DNA from: Phycobacter azelaicus
GTDB lineage: Bacteria; Pseudomonadota; Alphaproteobacteria; Rhodobacterales; Rhodobacteraceae
Assembly: GCF_014884385.1 (NCBI RefSeq)
Contig: NZ_WKFH01000003.1
Location: 3,256,001-3,320,000 of the forward strand
DNA: 64,000 nucleotides
Direction: 5' to 3'
In this document: positions 47,568-56,299 of the stretch, one piece after another
How positions within the stretch are numbered: the first letter of the stretch is position 1
Layout: each line of letters begins with the position of its first letter
Made by a program: the position numbers and the translations under genes
Notes under the pieces: generated by a model
The model's input: the letters and a program-made list of their open reading frames with translations, nothing else
Told to the model about the DNA's origin: nothing
Databases searched by the model: none

Positions 47568-48647
47568 ATGACATGGTCTTTCTCTCTTGGCCGCCTACTG
47601 GGTTCAGATGTGAGGGTCCATGTGACTTTCTTTCTCCTGCTGGGGTGGATCGGTCTCTCGGCCTATGCGGACCAGGGCCTGCCAGGCGCGATCGAGAATA
47701 CCGCCTTTGTTCTGGCCTTGTTTGCCTGCGTTCTCGCGCATGAATTCGGTCACGCGCTGATGGCGCGGCGCTATGGGATTGCGACGCCGGACATCACCCT
47801 TTTGCCAATTGGCGGACTGGCCCGGCTTGAGCGGATGCCCACCAATCCGCTGCAAGAGATCGCAGTGGCGCTGGCAGGCCCAGCCGTCAACGTCGTGATC
47901 TGGGCTATTCTCGTCCTCATCGGCGCCGGTCACTGGACACTGGAAAGCCTGACCGATCCTGGACAGCAGTTTTCGATCTGGACCTTCCTTGGCCGTCTTG
48001 CAGCCGTGAACCTGATTCTGGCTGTGTTCAACCTGATCCCGGCATTTCCGATGGATGGAGGCCGCGTGCTGCGCGCTGCCCTGTGCCTTGGAATGGACCG
48101 GGTCAAGGCAACCCGCGTCGCAGCGCTTGCCGGGCAGATCTGCGCTGTCGGTCTTGCCTATATCGGCCTTACATCCGGCAATCCCATCCTTGTTCTAGTG
48201 GCTGGCTTTGTATTCATTGCCGCCAACGCGGAAAATCAGGATGTTGCCATGCGCGACGTCTCCCGCCAATTCATGGCCCGTGATGCGATGATTACCAGCT
48301 TCGAGGCTCTCCGTCCCGAGGACACGCTTGAGACAGCCTCGGCTGCGGTGATCCGTACCACTCAGCACGAGTTTCCTGTTCTTGATCCCGCGGGCCATCC
48401 TTTGGGATTTCTCACCCGTGCAAGCCTGTTCACCGCCCTTGCCGCGAACCGCCCTCGACTGACCGAAATATCTGCGATCATGCAGACTGATATACCCACC
48501 GTTTCGATGACCGCCGGGCTCGAAGCCATTCTCGACAGCCTGCATCAGGGCGCGCCGGCGGTTGTCGTGACAACCAAAGCAGGCGCCATCGCAGGCTATA
48601 TCACCGCAGAAAACATCGGCGAGTTAATGGTCGTCCAGGGGCGCTGA
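47568..48647 (+). CDS. Site-2 protease family (M50) with C-terminal CBS pair
   Basis: A 359-residue intramembrane metalloprotease of the SpoIVFB-like group. HEFGH (residues 58-62) and the third ligand in FPMDGGRVLRA (Asp163) form the zinc site. Several membrane spans fill residues 1-220. Residues about 235-355 are two CBS domains, a nucleotide-sensing module that in SpoIVFB binds ATP and gates the protease. This is separate in type from rseP at 28.0 kb, which has PDZ instead. Substrate unknown. Monocistronic; its end converges on aroB with 24 bases between. Confidence 0.92.
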   Translation: MTWSFSLGRLLGSDVRVHVTFFLLLGWIGLSAYADQGLPGAIENTAFVLALFACVLAHEFGHALMARRYGIATPDITLLPIGGLARLERMPTNPLQEIAVALAGPAVNVVIWAILVLIGAGHWTLESLTDPGQQFSIWTFLGRLAAVNLILAVFNLIPAFPMDGGRVLRAALCLGMDRVKATRVAALAGQICAVGLAYIGLTSGNPILVLVAGFVFIAANAENQDVAMRDVSRQFMARDAMITSFEALRPEDTLETASAAVIRTTQHEFPVLDPAGHPLGFLTRASLFTALAANRPRLTEISAIMQTDIPTVSMTAGLEAILDSLHQGAPAVVVTTKAGAIAGYITAENIGELMVVQGR

Positions 48648-48671
48648 CAAGCGCCACCGTCAGACACCGGC

Positions 48672-49790
48672 TCAGGCCGTGCGCTGCAACAGCCCGTCCT
48701 CAAGAACCTTCAATACCGCCTCGCGCGGCACATCCGAGGTCACAAAGGCAGAGCCGATCCCACGCGCAAGGATGAACCGCAGCTGGCCATCCACAACCTT
48801 CTTGTCCTGTGCCATCAAATCCAGCAGCCCGGTAGCATCGGGCAGATCTCCCGGGATATCGGCGAGGTCCGCCTTCATGCCCATCGCTTTCAGATGCGCG
48901 CGCACCCGGCTTGGGTCTTCCTGGCTGCACAGCCCCAACCGCGAGGATAGCTCAAAGGCCATGGCACAGCCAATGGCAACCCCTTCCCCATGCAACAGCC
49001 GGTCCGAATAGCCGGTCGCCGCCTCGAACGCGTGGCAAAAGGTATGTCCAAGGTTCAAGAGTGCGCGATCCCCCTGTTCGGTTTCATCACGCACCACAAT
49101 ATCTGCCTTCATCTGAACAGATCGCGCCACCGCCTCGACCCGGGTAGCCATGTCACCGGCCGCCAGTTTCGGGCCCTGTTTTTCAAGCCAGTCGAAGAAT
49201 GCCGCATCTCCCAGCAGGCCGTATTTTACCACCTCTCCATAGCCGGCGAGGAAATCGCGCGCGCTCAGCGTACCCAGCACCTCGGTATCGGCGAGCACCA
49301 GCGAGGGCTGATGAAAGGCGCCAATCAGGTTCTTGCCCTGCGGGGCATTGATGCCTGTCTTGCCGCCCACCGAGCTGTCCACCTGCGCCAGCAGCGAGGT
49401 CGGGATCTGCACGAAACGCACACCACGGCGCAAGACGGCGGCGGCAAAACCTGCAAGATCACCGACCACTCCACCACCAAAGGCCACCACAACGTCAGAG
49501 CGTTCGATCCGTTTGTCCAGCAGCCACTCCACCGCACGGGTAAACTGTGGCCAGGCCTTGGTGCTCTCACCGGGCGGCAGCGCTAGGGCGTCCATCTCAA
49601 TACCCTCAAGGGCAAGTCCGGCGCGCAAGCTATCTAGATGAAGGCCCGCGACGGTCTCGTCGGTCAAAACCGCAACACGCTGGCGTTTCAGCAAGGGCTT
49701 GATCCGCTTGCCTGCCTCCATCAGCAGCCCCGGGCCGATCACCACGTCATAGCCGCGCTCCCCAAGGGGCACATGTACGATGCGTTCCAT
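48672..49790 (-). CDS. aroB: 3-dehydroquinate synthase
   Basis: Second step of the shikimate pathway, cyclising DAHP with NAD+ and zinc. The 372-residue enzyme has YDVVIGPGLL, ALPPGESTKAW, the NAD-binding VVAFGGGVVGDLAGFAAAVL and the metal-binding NLGHTFCHAFE / LLHGEGVAIG. Its ATG directly follows the aroK stop, so the two are co-translated. Confidence 0.97.
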   Translation of the reverse strand: MERIVHVPLGERGYDVVIGPGLLMEAGKRIKPLLKRQRVAVLTDETVAGLHLDSLRAGLALEGIEMDALALPPGESTKAWPQFTRAVEWLLDKRIERSDVVVAFGGGVVGDLAGFAAAVLRRGVRFVQIPTSLLAQVDSSVGGKTGINAPQGKNLIGAFHQPSLVLADTEVLGTLSARDFLAGYGEVVKYGLLGDAAFFDWLEKQGPKLAAGDMATRVEAVARSVQMKADIVVRDETEQGDRALLNLGHTFCHAFEAATGYSDRLLHGEGVAIGCAMAFELSSRLGLCSQEDPSRVRAHLKAMGMKADLADIPGDLPDATGLLDLMAQDKKVVDGQLRFILARGIGSAFVTSDVPREAVLKVLEDGLLQRTA

Positions 49791-50381
49791 CTAGTTCCAT
49801 TCCAATACGTCAGGACGCGTTCTGAGCGCTTCCAGCACCCGATCGACCATTTCCTCGATCGAGGCCTGCCCATCCGATTTCACAGTAAGATCCGCCTTGG
49901 CATAAAGCGGCACCCGCGCCTCATAAAGGCCGCGCAGGGTGCCCTTAGGATCGGGCGTGCGAAGCAGCGGGCGCGTGTCGCGGTGACGCACCCGATTCCA
50001 CAACACTTCAAGGTCGGCATTTAGCCAGACAGAGATGCCTCCGTTCGAAATAAGCTCCCGGTTTTCCTTTGCGAGAAAGGCGCCGCCACCGGTTGACAGG
50101 ATGCCACGTTCTTCGTCCAGCAGCCGCGAGATCACCTGACGTTCCTTGAGGCGAAAGAACGCCTCGCCATCACGGGCAAATATCTCAGGGATCGACATAT
50201 TGGCCGCAGCTTCGATTTCATGATCACTGTCGAGAAACGGAACACCAAGACGGGCAGCCAAAGCGCGCCCGACGGCCGTTTTACCAGCCCCCATCATCCC
50301 CACCATGACGACAGTCTTCTTGAGCCGCATCGGCGCGACCTCTTCCATCACGGTTTCGTCTGTTTGCTCTTTTTCGCTCAT
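49791..50381 (-). CDS. aroK: Shikimate kinase
   Basis: Phosphorylates shikimate, two steps after AroB. The 196-residue protein has Walker A VMVGMMGAGKTAVGRALA, the shikimate-binding FLDSDHEIE and the LSTGGGAFL region. The N-terminal 18 residues before MRLKKTVVMV are charged and variable in the family; ATG 50328 is a possible shorter start. It forms the usual aroK-aroB pair and is divergent from the small gene at 50463. Confidence 0.96.
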   Translation of the reverse strand: MSEKEQTDETVMEEVAPMRLKKTVVMVGMMGAGKTAVGRALAARLGVPFLDSDHEIEAAANMSIPEIFARDGEAFFRLKERQVISRLLDEERGILSTGGGAFLAKENRELISNGGISVWLNADLEVLWNRVRHRDTRPLLRTPDPKGTLRGLYEARVPLYAKADLTVKSDGQASIEEMVDRVLEALRTRPDVLEWN

Positions 50382-50462
50382 TCTTCAGTGAATGACGTGA
50401 TATTGCCAAAAAGGCCATATATAACTTGAACAAAAGATAAAGAAGCAGGCAGCAGGGACCTC

Positions 50463-50612
50463 ATGGCGCGCTTGATCAAATACTTGTTTTACATCGTCAT
50501 CCTGGCCGCGATCGGGCTGGTTGGGTATGCCTACGTCGGCCCGTGGTTCGGCGCTGATTTCAGCGCTCCGACAGAGGAGATCCGCAAGCCGGTGGTGCTC
50601 AATGCCGACTAG
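50463..50612 (+). CDS. 49-residue single-span membrane protein
   Basis: The frame reads MARLIKYLFYIVILAAIGLV then GYAYVGPWFGADFSAPTEEI and RKPVVLNAD. One N-terminal membrane span is followed by a periplasmic-looking tail. A ribosome-binding site AGCAGGGACC precedes the ATG. It overlaps the next gene by 11 bases. Nothing is known of its function; the gene order aroK / small ORF / unknown / xerD looks like a conserved Rhodobacterales arrangement to me, a memory-based statement. Confidence 0.8.
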   Translation: MARLIKYLFYIVILAAIGLVGYAYVGPWFGADFSAPTEEIRKPVVLNAD

Positions 50613-52158
50613 GCTGTCGCAGTTACATGCAGCTGCGGTCTGCACCGCACTGCTGGCAGGCGCATCACTTGCAGAAGAGCCGTTGACCGTTATCGACTGG
50701 CTTGGCCAGCCTACGTCGCAGGACATTCCAGACACCATCCTGATGGAGCCTGCTGTCACCGGCAGCGCAGCGCGCCCCGAGATCACCGTGACCCAGCTGG
50801 AAGCTCTGCTCCCACCCATCGGCCTTGTGGCGCCCTCCGCAACAGGGCTGCCGGTCGATCTTTGGCGCGGCAGTGACCCGGATGACATCGCCCGACTGAT
50901 CCGCGAAGTCCCAGTCCAAGGCAACCCTGCGATGCAATCGCTGCTGTTTACCTTGCTGTTGTCCGAAAGCAGGCCGACGCCTGGGGGAAAGGATGCAATC
51001 CTGCTGGCCCGGCTCGACCGCCTCATGTCACTGGGTGCAATCGATCCCGCCCAGGCCTTGGCAGAGCAGGCTGGCCCAACGAGCTCTCGTGCACGGTTTG
51101 CACGCTGGTTCAATGCAACGCTTTTGACTGGAGACGAAGATCGCGCTTGCGCGGCGCTGACCGCCGCACCCCATCTGGCGCAGGACTACAGCGCGAGGAT
51201 CTTTTGTGCCGCAAGACGCGGCGACTGGCCCACCGCCGCCCTGATGCTGGAAACAGCTCATGCGCTGGATCTTTTGTCCTCGGAGCAGCTCGCCGTCCTC
51301 GATCGCTTTCTGAATCCCGACATCTTCGAGGGTGCACCGCCCCTGCCCGCCCCCGATACGATGGACCCGCTCACATTCCGTCTTTTTGAAACCATTGGTG
51401 AGCGCCTGCCGACCGCGCCTCTTCCGCGTGCCTACGCCGCGGCAGACCTGCGCGACATTGCCGGCTGGAAAGCACAGCTTGAAGCAGCCGAGCGGCTGAC
51501 ACGTGTTGGGGCGCTGAATCCCAACCAGCTTTTGGGCCTGTTCACCGAGCGCAAACCCGCTGCGTCAGGCGGCATATGGGACCGGGTGCGGGCTTTGCAG
51601 GACTTTGAAACGGCTGTTCACGGGAATCCCACACAAGGCACGCCCCAAGCGACCGCTGACCACCTTGCCCAAGCGCTGACAGCCGCGTGGGCCGCCGCAC
51701 AAGCGGCCCGCACCGAAGTCGCTTTTGCTGATCTTTTTGCCGACGATCTGGCGCGGGCGCAACTGCCCCTGGAGGCCGAGGAACTGTCATGGCGCATTCG
51801 CCTTCTGGCGCCCAGCTACGAGCTTTCGGCACGCGCAGCGCCGTCCGACAGCGCGGAGGATCTGTTCCTTGCCGCGCTTGCCCAGGGGCGGCCTCAGGAT
51901 GCACAGGCTCCTTCCGAGCTGGCCCTCAGCATTGCCGCCGGGTTCAGAGATCAGGCGGAGCTGCCAACGCCCGTGCGCCGTCATCTGGATCAGGGACACT
52001 TGGGCGAAGCGATCCTGACCAGCATGTCCCTGTTCGCACGTGGCGCGGCTGGAAACCTCGGTGACCTCACAGGCGCCTTGGTCGCTTTTCGCGCCATGGG
52101 TCTGGAGGACACGGCACGGCGCGCATCGCTGCAGTTGATGCTGCTGGACCGTCACTGA
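50602..52158 (+). CDS. Hypothetical secreted helical-repeat protein
   Basis: A 518-residue product with a signal peptide (SQLHAAAVCTALLAGASLAE) and then an alanine- and leucine-rich sequence without recognised domain. The composition and repeated Ala-rich helices (DEDRACAALTAAPHLAQDY, RRGDWPTAALMLETAHALD) suggest TPR/SEL1-like helical repeats. I start at ATG 50602, which overlaps the preceding stop and gives the signal peptide; the frame start at 50521 would not. Two bases before xerD in the same direction, so the three are one unit. Confidence 0.85.
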   Translation: MPTRLSQLHAAAVCTALLAGASLAEEPLTVIDWLGQPTSQDIPDTILMEPAVTGSAARPEITVTQLEALLPPIGLVAPSATGLPVDLWRGSDPDDIARLIREVPVQGNPAMQSLLFTLLLSESRPTPGGKDAILLARLDRLMSLGAIDPAQALAEQAGPTSSRARFARWFNATLLTGDEDRACAALTAAPHLAQDYSARIFCAARRGDWPTAALMLETAHALDLLSSEQLAVLDRFLNPDIFEGAPPLPAPDTMDPLTFRLFETIGERLPTAPLPRAYAAADLRDIAGWKAQLEAAERLTRVGALNPNQLLGLFTERKPAASGGIWDRVRALQDFETAVHGNPTQGTPQATADHLAQALTAAWAAAQAARTEVAFADLFADDLARAQLPLEAEELSWRIRLLAPSYELSARAAPSDSAEDLFLAALAQGRPQDAQAPSELALSIAAGFRDQAELPTPVRRHLDQGHLGEAILTSMSLFARGAAGNLGDLTGALVAFRAMGLEDTARRASLQLMLLDRH

Positions 52159-52159
52159 C

Positions 52160-53119
52160 ATGGTGGGGCCGAAGGACGATCACCTTTGGATTTCGACCTT
52201 TCTGGAGGCGCAGGCTGCCGATCTTGGCGCTTCGCGCAACACCCTCTTGGCATATGGTCGGGATTTGAAGGATTTCGCCGGTTGGGTCGCGCGCAAGGGG
52301 GCTGAATTCAACAATCTCACGCAGGAACAGATCGAAGCATACCTAGTGGCCTGTGACGCCGAAGGGCTGTCCCGCGCCACACGGGCGCGCCGCCTTTCGG
52401 CGATCCGCCAGCTCTACCGCTTTGCCTTTGAGGAAGGCTGGCGCCGGGACAACCCGGCCATTCAGATCAGAGGTCCTGCGCGCAGCAAGGCCTTGCCAAA
52501 GACGCTGGAGGTGATCGAGGTCGACCGACTGCTGGATGCGGCACGTTCCAGTGGGCGCACGCCTTTTGATCGCCTGCGCAACACCTGCCTGATGGAGTTG
52601 CTATATGCCACCGGCATGAGGGTGAGCGAGCTCGTTTCCCTGCCCGTGGCCGCCGCCCGGGGGGATCCCCGTATGTTGCTCGTTGCGGGCAAGGGCGGCA
52701 AGGAACGTATGGTCCCACTATCCCCGCCCGCCCGTGAGGCTTTAGCGGCCTGGCTGAAGGCCCGCGATGGCGCCGAAGCTGAGGCCGAGGCGGAGGGTCG
52801 GCCCGCATCCCGGTTCCTGTTCCCCTCCCGTGGGAAGGCAGGTCACCTTACACGGCAAAGATTCTTTCTGCTCATCAAGGAATTTGCTGTCAGCGGCGGC
52901 GTTGCCCCTGAAAAGGTCACGCCTCATACCCTGCGCCATGCCTTCGCCACTCATCTTCTGGCCAATGGAGCCGACCTGCGGGCCATTCAAGCGCTTCTGG
53001 GTCACGCCGACATCGCAACGACAGAAATCTATACACATGTGCTTGATGCGCGTCTGAGCGAGCTGGTACTGGACCATCATCCGCTCTCTCGCAGCAAAAC
53101 AAGCTCAGAGCGCGACTAG
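52160..53119 (+). CDS. xerD: Tyrosine recombinase XerD
   Basis: Resolves chromosome dimers at dif together with XerC. In the 319-residue protein an N-terminal SAM-like domain (LGASRNTLLAYGRDLKDFAG) precedes the catalytic domain. Catalytic residues are Arg154 (TGMRVSEL), Lys178 (GKGGKER), His256 and Arg259 (PHTLRHAF), His282 (GHADIATT) and nucleophile Tyr291 (EIYTHV). No mobile element surrounds it, so it is the chromosomal type. XerD is preferred over XerC from overall likeness and its place beside the aroK region. Confidence 0.9.
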   Translation: MVGPKDDHLWISTFLEAQAADLGASRNTLLAYGRDLKDFAGWVARKGAEFNNLTQEQIEAYLVACDAEGLSRATRARRLSAIRQLYRFAFEEGWRRDNPAIQIRGPARSKALPKTLEVIEVDRLLDAARSSGRTPFDRLRNTCLMELLYATGMRVSELVSLPVAAARGDPRMLLVAGKGGKERMVPLSPPAREALAAWLKARDGAEAEAEAEGRPASRFLFPSRGKAGHLTRQRFFLLIKEFAVSGGVAPEKVTPHTLRHAFATHLLANGADLRAIQALLGHADIATTEIYTHVLDARLSELVLDHHPLSRSKTSSERD

Positions 53120-53213
53120 ATTGCTTCCTGCCGTGATGAGCGGCCCTCCCCCCTTGAACCAAACCGATACCGACCCCATAACCGAGAAAACCCTTTGAAA
53201 AACGGAACCTGAC

Positions 53214-54524
53214 ATGGAAACCGAACTTGCGACCCTGGACAGTGCCTTTTGGTTCACAGCGGGATCAATCGTCCTGCTGCTTGTCCTTTCGGGGTTCTTT
53301 TCCGGCTCTGAGACGGCGCTGACAGCCGCCTCGCGCGGGAAACTCCGCAGCCAGGCCGACAAGGGGTCGCGGGGGGCACAGCGCGCCCTGGCCGTCACCG
53401 AAGACAGCGAGCGGCTGATCGGTTCGGTCCTTCTTGGCAACAACCTCGTGAACATCCTCGCGACATCGCTCGCAACTGCCCTCTTCACCCGTGCCTTCGG
53501 GGAAAGCGGTGTGGCAATGGCCACCCTGGTCATGACCCTCCTGGTCCTGATCTTTGCCGAGGTTCTGCCCAAGACGTACGCCATTTCGAATGCCGAAAAA
53601 GCAGCCTCTGCCGTGGCGCCCATCATCGCAATACTGGTCACCGTGCTGGCCCCCATCGTCGGGGCTGTGCGCCTTCTGGTGCGCACCGTTCTGCGTGTTT
53701 TCGGCGTGCAGATCGACCCCGACAGTCACATCATGGCGGTGCGTGAGGAGATTGCAGGCGCCCTGCATCTGGGCCACTCCGAAGGCGTTGTTGAAAAGGA
53801 AGATCGGGATCGGATCCTTGGTGCTCTGGACCTTTCGGACCGCTTCGTAGAAGAGATCATGCTGCACCGCTCCCATATCGAGATGATCGATGCCAATTCC
53901 GACCCGCAGGCCATCCTGGAGCAATGTCTGACTTCGCCCCATACGCGCCTGCCCGTGTTCAAGGATGAACCCGAAAACATCGTCGGCGTGGTCCACGCCA
54001 AGGACCTGTTGCGCGACATGTATGCCCAGATTGGCGGACCGGACGGCGATGCGGCAGCCTTGCGCAATTTCCAGATCACCTCGGTGGCCAAGCCGCCCTA
54101 CTTCGTGCCGGAAACCACCACGCTGGACGAGCAGATGCGACAGTTCCTTCGCATGCGCAGCCATTTTGCCCTTGTCGTGGATGAGTACGGCGCACTGCAG
54201 GGCTTGATCACGCTTGAGGACATCCTCGAGGAGATCGTGGGCGAGATCACAGACGAATTCGATCCGGCAGAACAGTCGCCCGCCAAGAAAACCCAAGACG
54301 GTCACTTCATGGTCGATGGCGCCACCACAATTCGTGACCTGAACCGTGCGACCGAATGGAACCTGCCCGATGATGAAGCCAACACCATTGCCGGCCTTGT
54401 GATCCACGAAGCACAGATGATACCGACCGTGGGACAGGTGTTCTCCTTCCACGGGTTCCGCTTTGAGGTGACCTCCCGGGAAGGGAACCGCGTCACGGGC
54501 CTCAAGATTCGCCCGCTGACTTAG
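53214..54524 (+). CDS. CNNM/CorC/HlyC family membrane protein with CBS domains
   Basis: The 436-residue product has an N-terminal CNNM domain with several membrane spans (LLVLSGFFSGSETALTAASR is its signature), a CBS pair (HRSHIEMIDANSDPQAILEQ, DEYGALQGLITLEDILEEIV), and the C-terminal CorC_HlyC domain (GHFMVDGATTIRDLNRATEW). Members are linked to magnesium or cobalt efflux; the label hemolysin is historical. Same direction as xerD but 94 bases away. Confidence 0.93.
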   Translation: METELATLDSAFWFTAGSIVLLLVLSGFFSGSETALTAASRGKLRSQADKGSRGAQRALAVTEDSERLIGSVLLGNNLVNILATSLATALFTRAFGESGVAMATLVMTLLVLIFAEVLPKTYAISNAEKAASAVAPIIAILVTVLAPIVGAVRLLVRTVLRVFGVQIDPDSHIMAVREEIAGALHLGHSEGVVEKEDRDRILGALDLSDRFVEEIMLHRSHIEMIDANSDPQAILEQCLTSPHTRLPVFKDEPENIVGVVHAKDLLRDMYAQIGGPDGDAAALRNFQITSVAKPPYFVPETTTLDEQMRQFLRMRSHFALVVDEYGALQGLITLEDILEEIVGEITDEFDPAEQSPAKKTQDGHFMVDGATTIRDLNRATEWNLPDDEANTIAGLVIHEAQMIPTVGQVFSFHGFRFEVTSREGNRVTGLKIRPLT

Positions 54525-54564
54525 GTCGGAATAAAAACGGCACAGACAGGAGAGAGGTACGCAT

Positions 54565-56187
54565 ATGACACGCGCCTGGCGGTGGATCGACAGCATCTTC
54601 GTTGATTTGTCGCGTCAATTGCGCTGGTCTTTCCTGCCGCCGCTGTTGATCTATTTTGCCTACGGCGCGCAGGGCATCACCTCGGTTGCTGGGGCCTTTT
54701 ATGTCAAGGAGTACCTGGACCTTCCTGCAGCCTTTCTGGCGGGCCTCAGCTTTTGGGTGGGCATTCCCTGGGCTTTGAAAATGCCGATCGGCCATCTGGT
54801 CGATCTGATCTGGCGCTGGAAGTACCTTCTGATCCTTTTGGGGGCTGCATTGATGGCGATGAGCTATTCCATCATCGTAGCCCTGCTGACGCTGCCGGAG
54901 ACCATGCAGGCGATCATGCCGGTGAACGCCTGGTATGTGACCTCCATCATCCTCGCCCCTTGCGGGTTTGTGCTGCAGGATGTGGTGGCAGACGCAATGT
55001 CGGTCGAGGCCGTGCCACACAGGGACGCCAATGGCGTTGAGCTCCCCACCGAGGCAACCCGCGCGCTGCACACCACGATGCAGACCTTTGGCCGGATCGC
55101 CCTCATTGCAGGATCCAGCGCGGCGGCGGCTCTCAACGTGGTGATCTTTGAAGGCGCCGAGACCCTGCCTCAACCGGAAAAAGGCGCGCTTTACGCCCAT
55201 GTCTACATGCTGGCACTTCTGGTGCCTGTCCTGTCCCTCTCAGGCGTGGTACTGGCCCTGGTGCAACGACTCCGCAAGACAGCAAATCTGCGGGGCAACG
55301 GACTGTCGGTAACAGAGATCATGGCCAGGCTGGACCCGCCGCGCGATCCCGTCGATGTAAACTGGTGGTATTTCATCGGTGGTGGCGCCTTTGTGACTCT
55401 GTCTTTAAGCGTCGGCCTCAGCGATCTTGCCTATGGGCAAGAGATCATCTTTGCCGGATCCATGGGCATTGTCCTGTTCCTCATGCGCCAGCTTATTGCC
55501 GTACTGACACCCGCCCAAGCACGCGCGCTGATCGGAACTGCGATAATCATTTTCGTCTACCGCGCCAAACCACTGAGCGGCCCCGGGACCACCTGGTTCG
55601 AAATCGATGTTCTTGGCTTCGATCCACAGTTCCTGTCGGTGCTATCGCTGATCGCATCCCTGCTGACCCTGGTCGGTATGATCGTGCTGCGTCCGATGAT
55701 GGCCAACAACTCGATCACCTGGATCGTGATCTTCCTGACCATCAGCGAAGCCATCCTCAGCCTACCCAATCTTGCCCTCTACTATGGGGTGCATGAATGG
55801 ACCTCTGCGATGACGAATGGCGTCGTCGATGCCCGTTTTATCGCGCTGGTGGACACTGCGGTGGAATCGCCCCTCGGGCAGGTTTCGATGATTCCCATGT
55901 TGGCCTGGATTGCCCGCAACGCACCCTCGAACCTAAAGGCGACCTTCTTTGCCGTGATGGCCTCTTTCACCAATCTGGCTCTTTCCGCCTCAAGCCTTGG
56001 AACGAAATACCTCAACCAGATCTTTGTGGTCACCCGCGAGGTGAAGGTCGACACCGGTGCGATCGTCACAGCGGCCGATTACACACAGCTGGGTCCACTT
56101 CTGATCACGGTCACAGTCCTGACCTTGTTTGCGCCCTTGCTGGCCATCCTGATCGTGCAAAACAGCCGGTTCCGCACCGAAGACTGA
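54565..56187 (+). CDS. Major facilitator, BT1 (folate-biopterin)-like
   Basis: A 540-residue polytopic membrane protein with about 12-14 spans. The N-terminal region (FLPPLLIYFAYGAQGITSVA, and GIPWALKMPIGHLVDLIWRW) resembles the BT1/FBT branch of the major facilitator superfamily, some members of which carry folates or pterins. The substrate is not known. It lies 40 bases after the CorC-like gene. A folate-type transporter next to a tetrahydrofolate-dependent dehydrogenase would make sense but is inference. Confidence 0.75.
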   Translation: MTRAWRWIDSIFVDLSRQLRWSFLPPLLIYFAYGAQGITSVAGAFYVKEYLDLPAAFLAGLSFWVGIPWALKMPIGHLVDLIWRWKYLLILLGAALMAMSYSIIVALLTLPETMQAIMPVNAWYVTSIILAPCGFVLQDVVADAMSVEAVPHRDANGVELPTEATRALHTTMQTFGRIALIAGSSAAAALNVVIFEGAETLPQPEKGALYAHVYMLALLVPVLSLSGVVLALVQRLRKTANLRGNGLSVTEIMARLDPPRDPVDVNWWYFIGGGAFVTLSLSVGLSDLAYGQEIIFAGSMGIVLFLMRQLIAVLTPAQARALIGTAIIIFVYRAKPLSGPGTTWFEIDVLGFDPQFLSVLSLIASLLTLVGMIVLRPMMANNSITWIVIFLTISEAILSLPNLALYYGVHEWTSAMTNGVVDARFIALVDTAVESPLGQVSMIPMLAWIARNAPSNLKATFFAVMASFTNLALSASSLGTKYLNQIFVVTREVKVDTGAIVTAADYTQLGPLLITVTVLTLFAPLLAILIVQNSRFRTED

Positions 56188-56299
56188 TACCCGCAAGCTC
56201 GTTGCCGCCAGCGAGCGACACGGTATGTCGCTTTTTCACTGGATTACTGTTCACATATGTCCAGAATGAGGAAAACACGACACGCCAGGGAGCACAGTC

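Noticed and set aside
52160..53119. Integrase of a mobile element
   Set aside because: Sequence and gene order fit chromosomal XerD; no tRNA end, att repeat or cargo is next to it.
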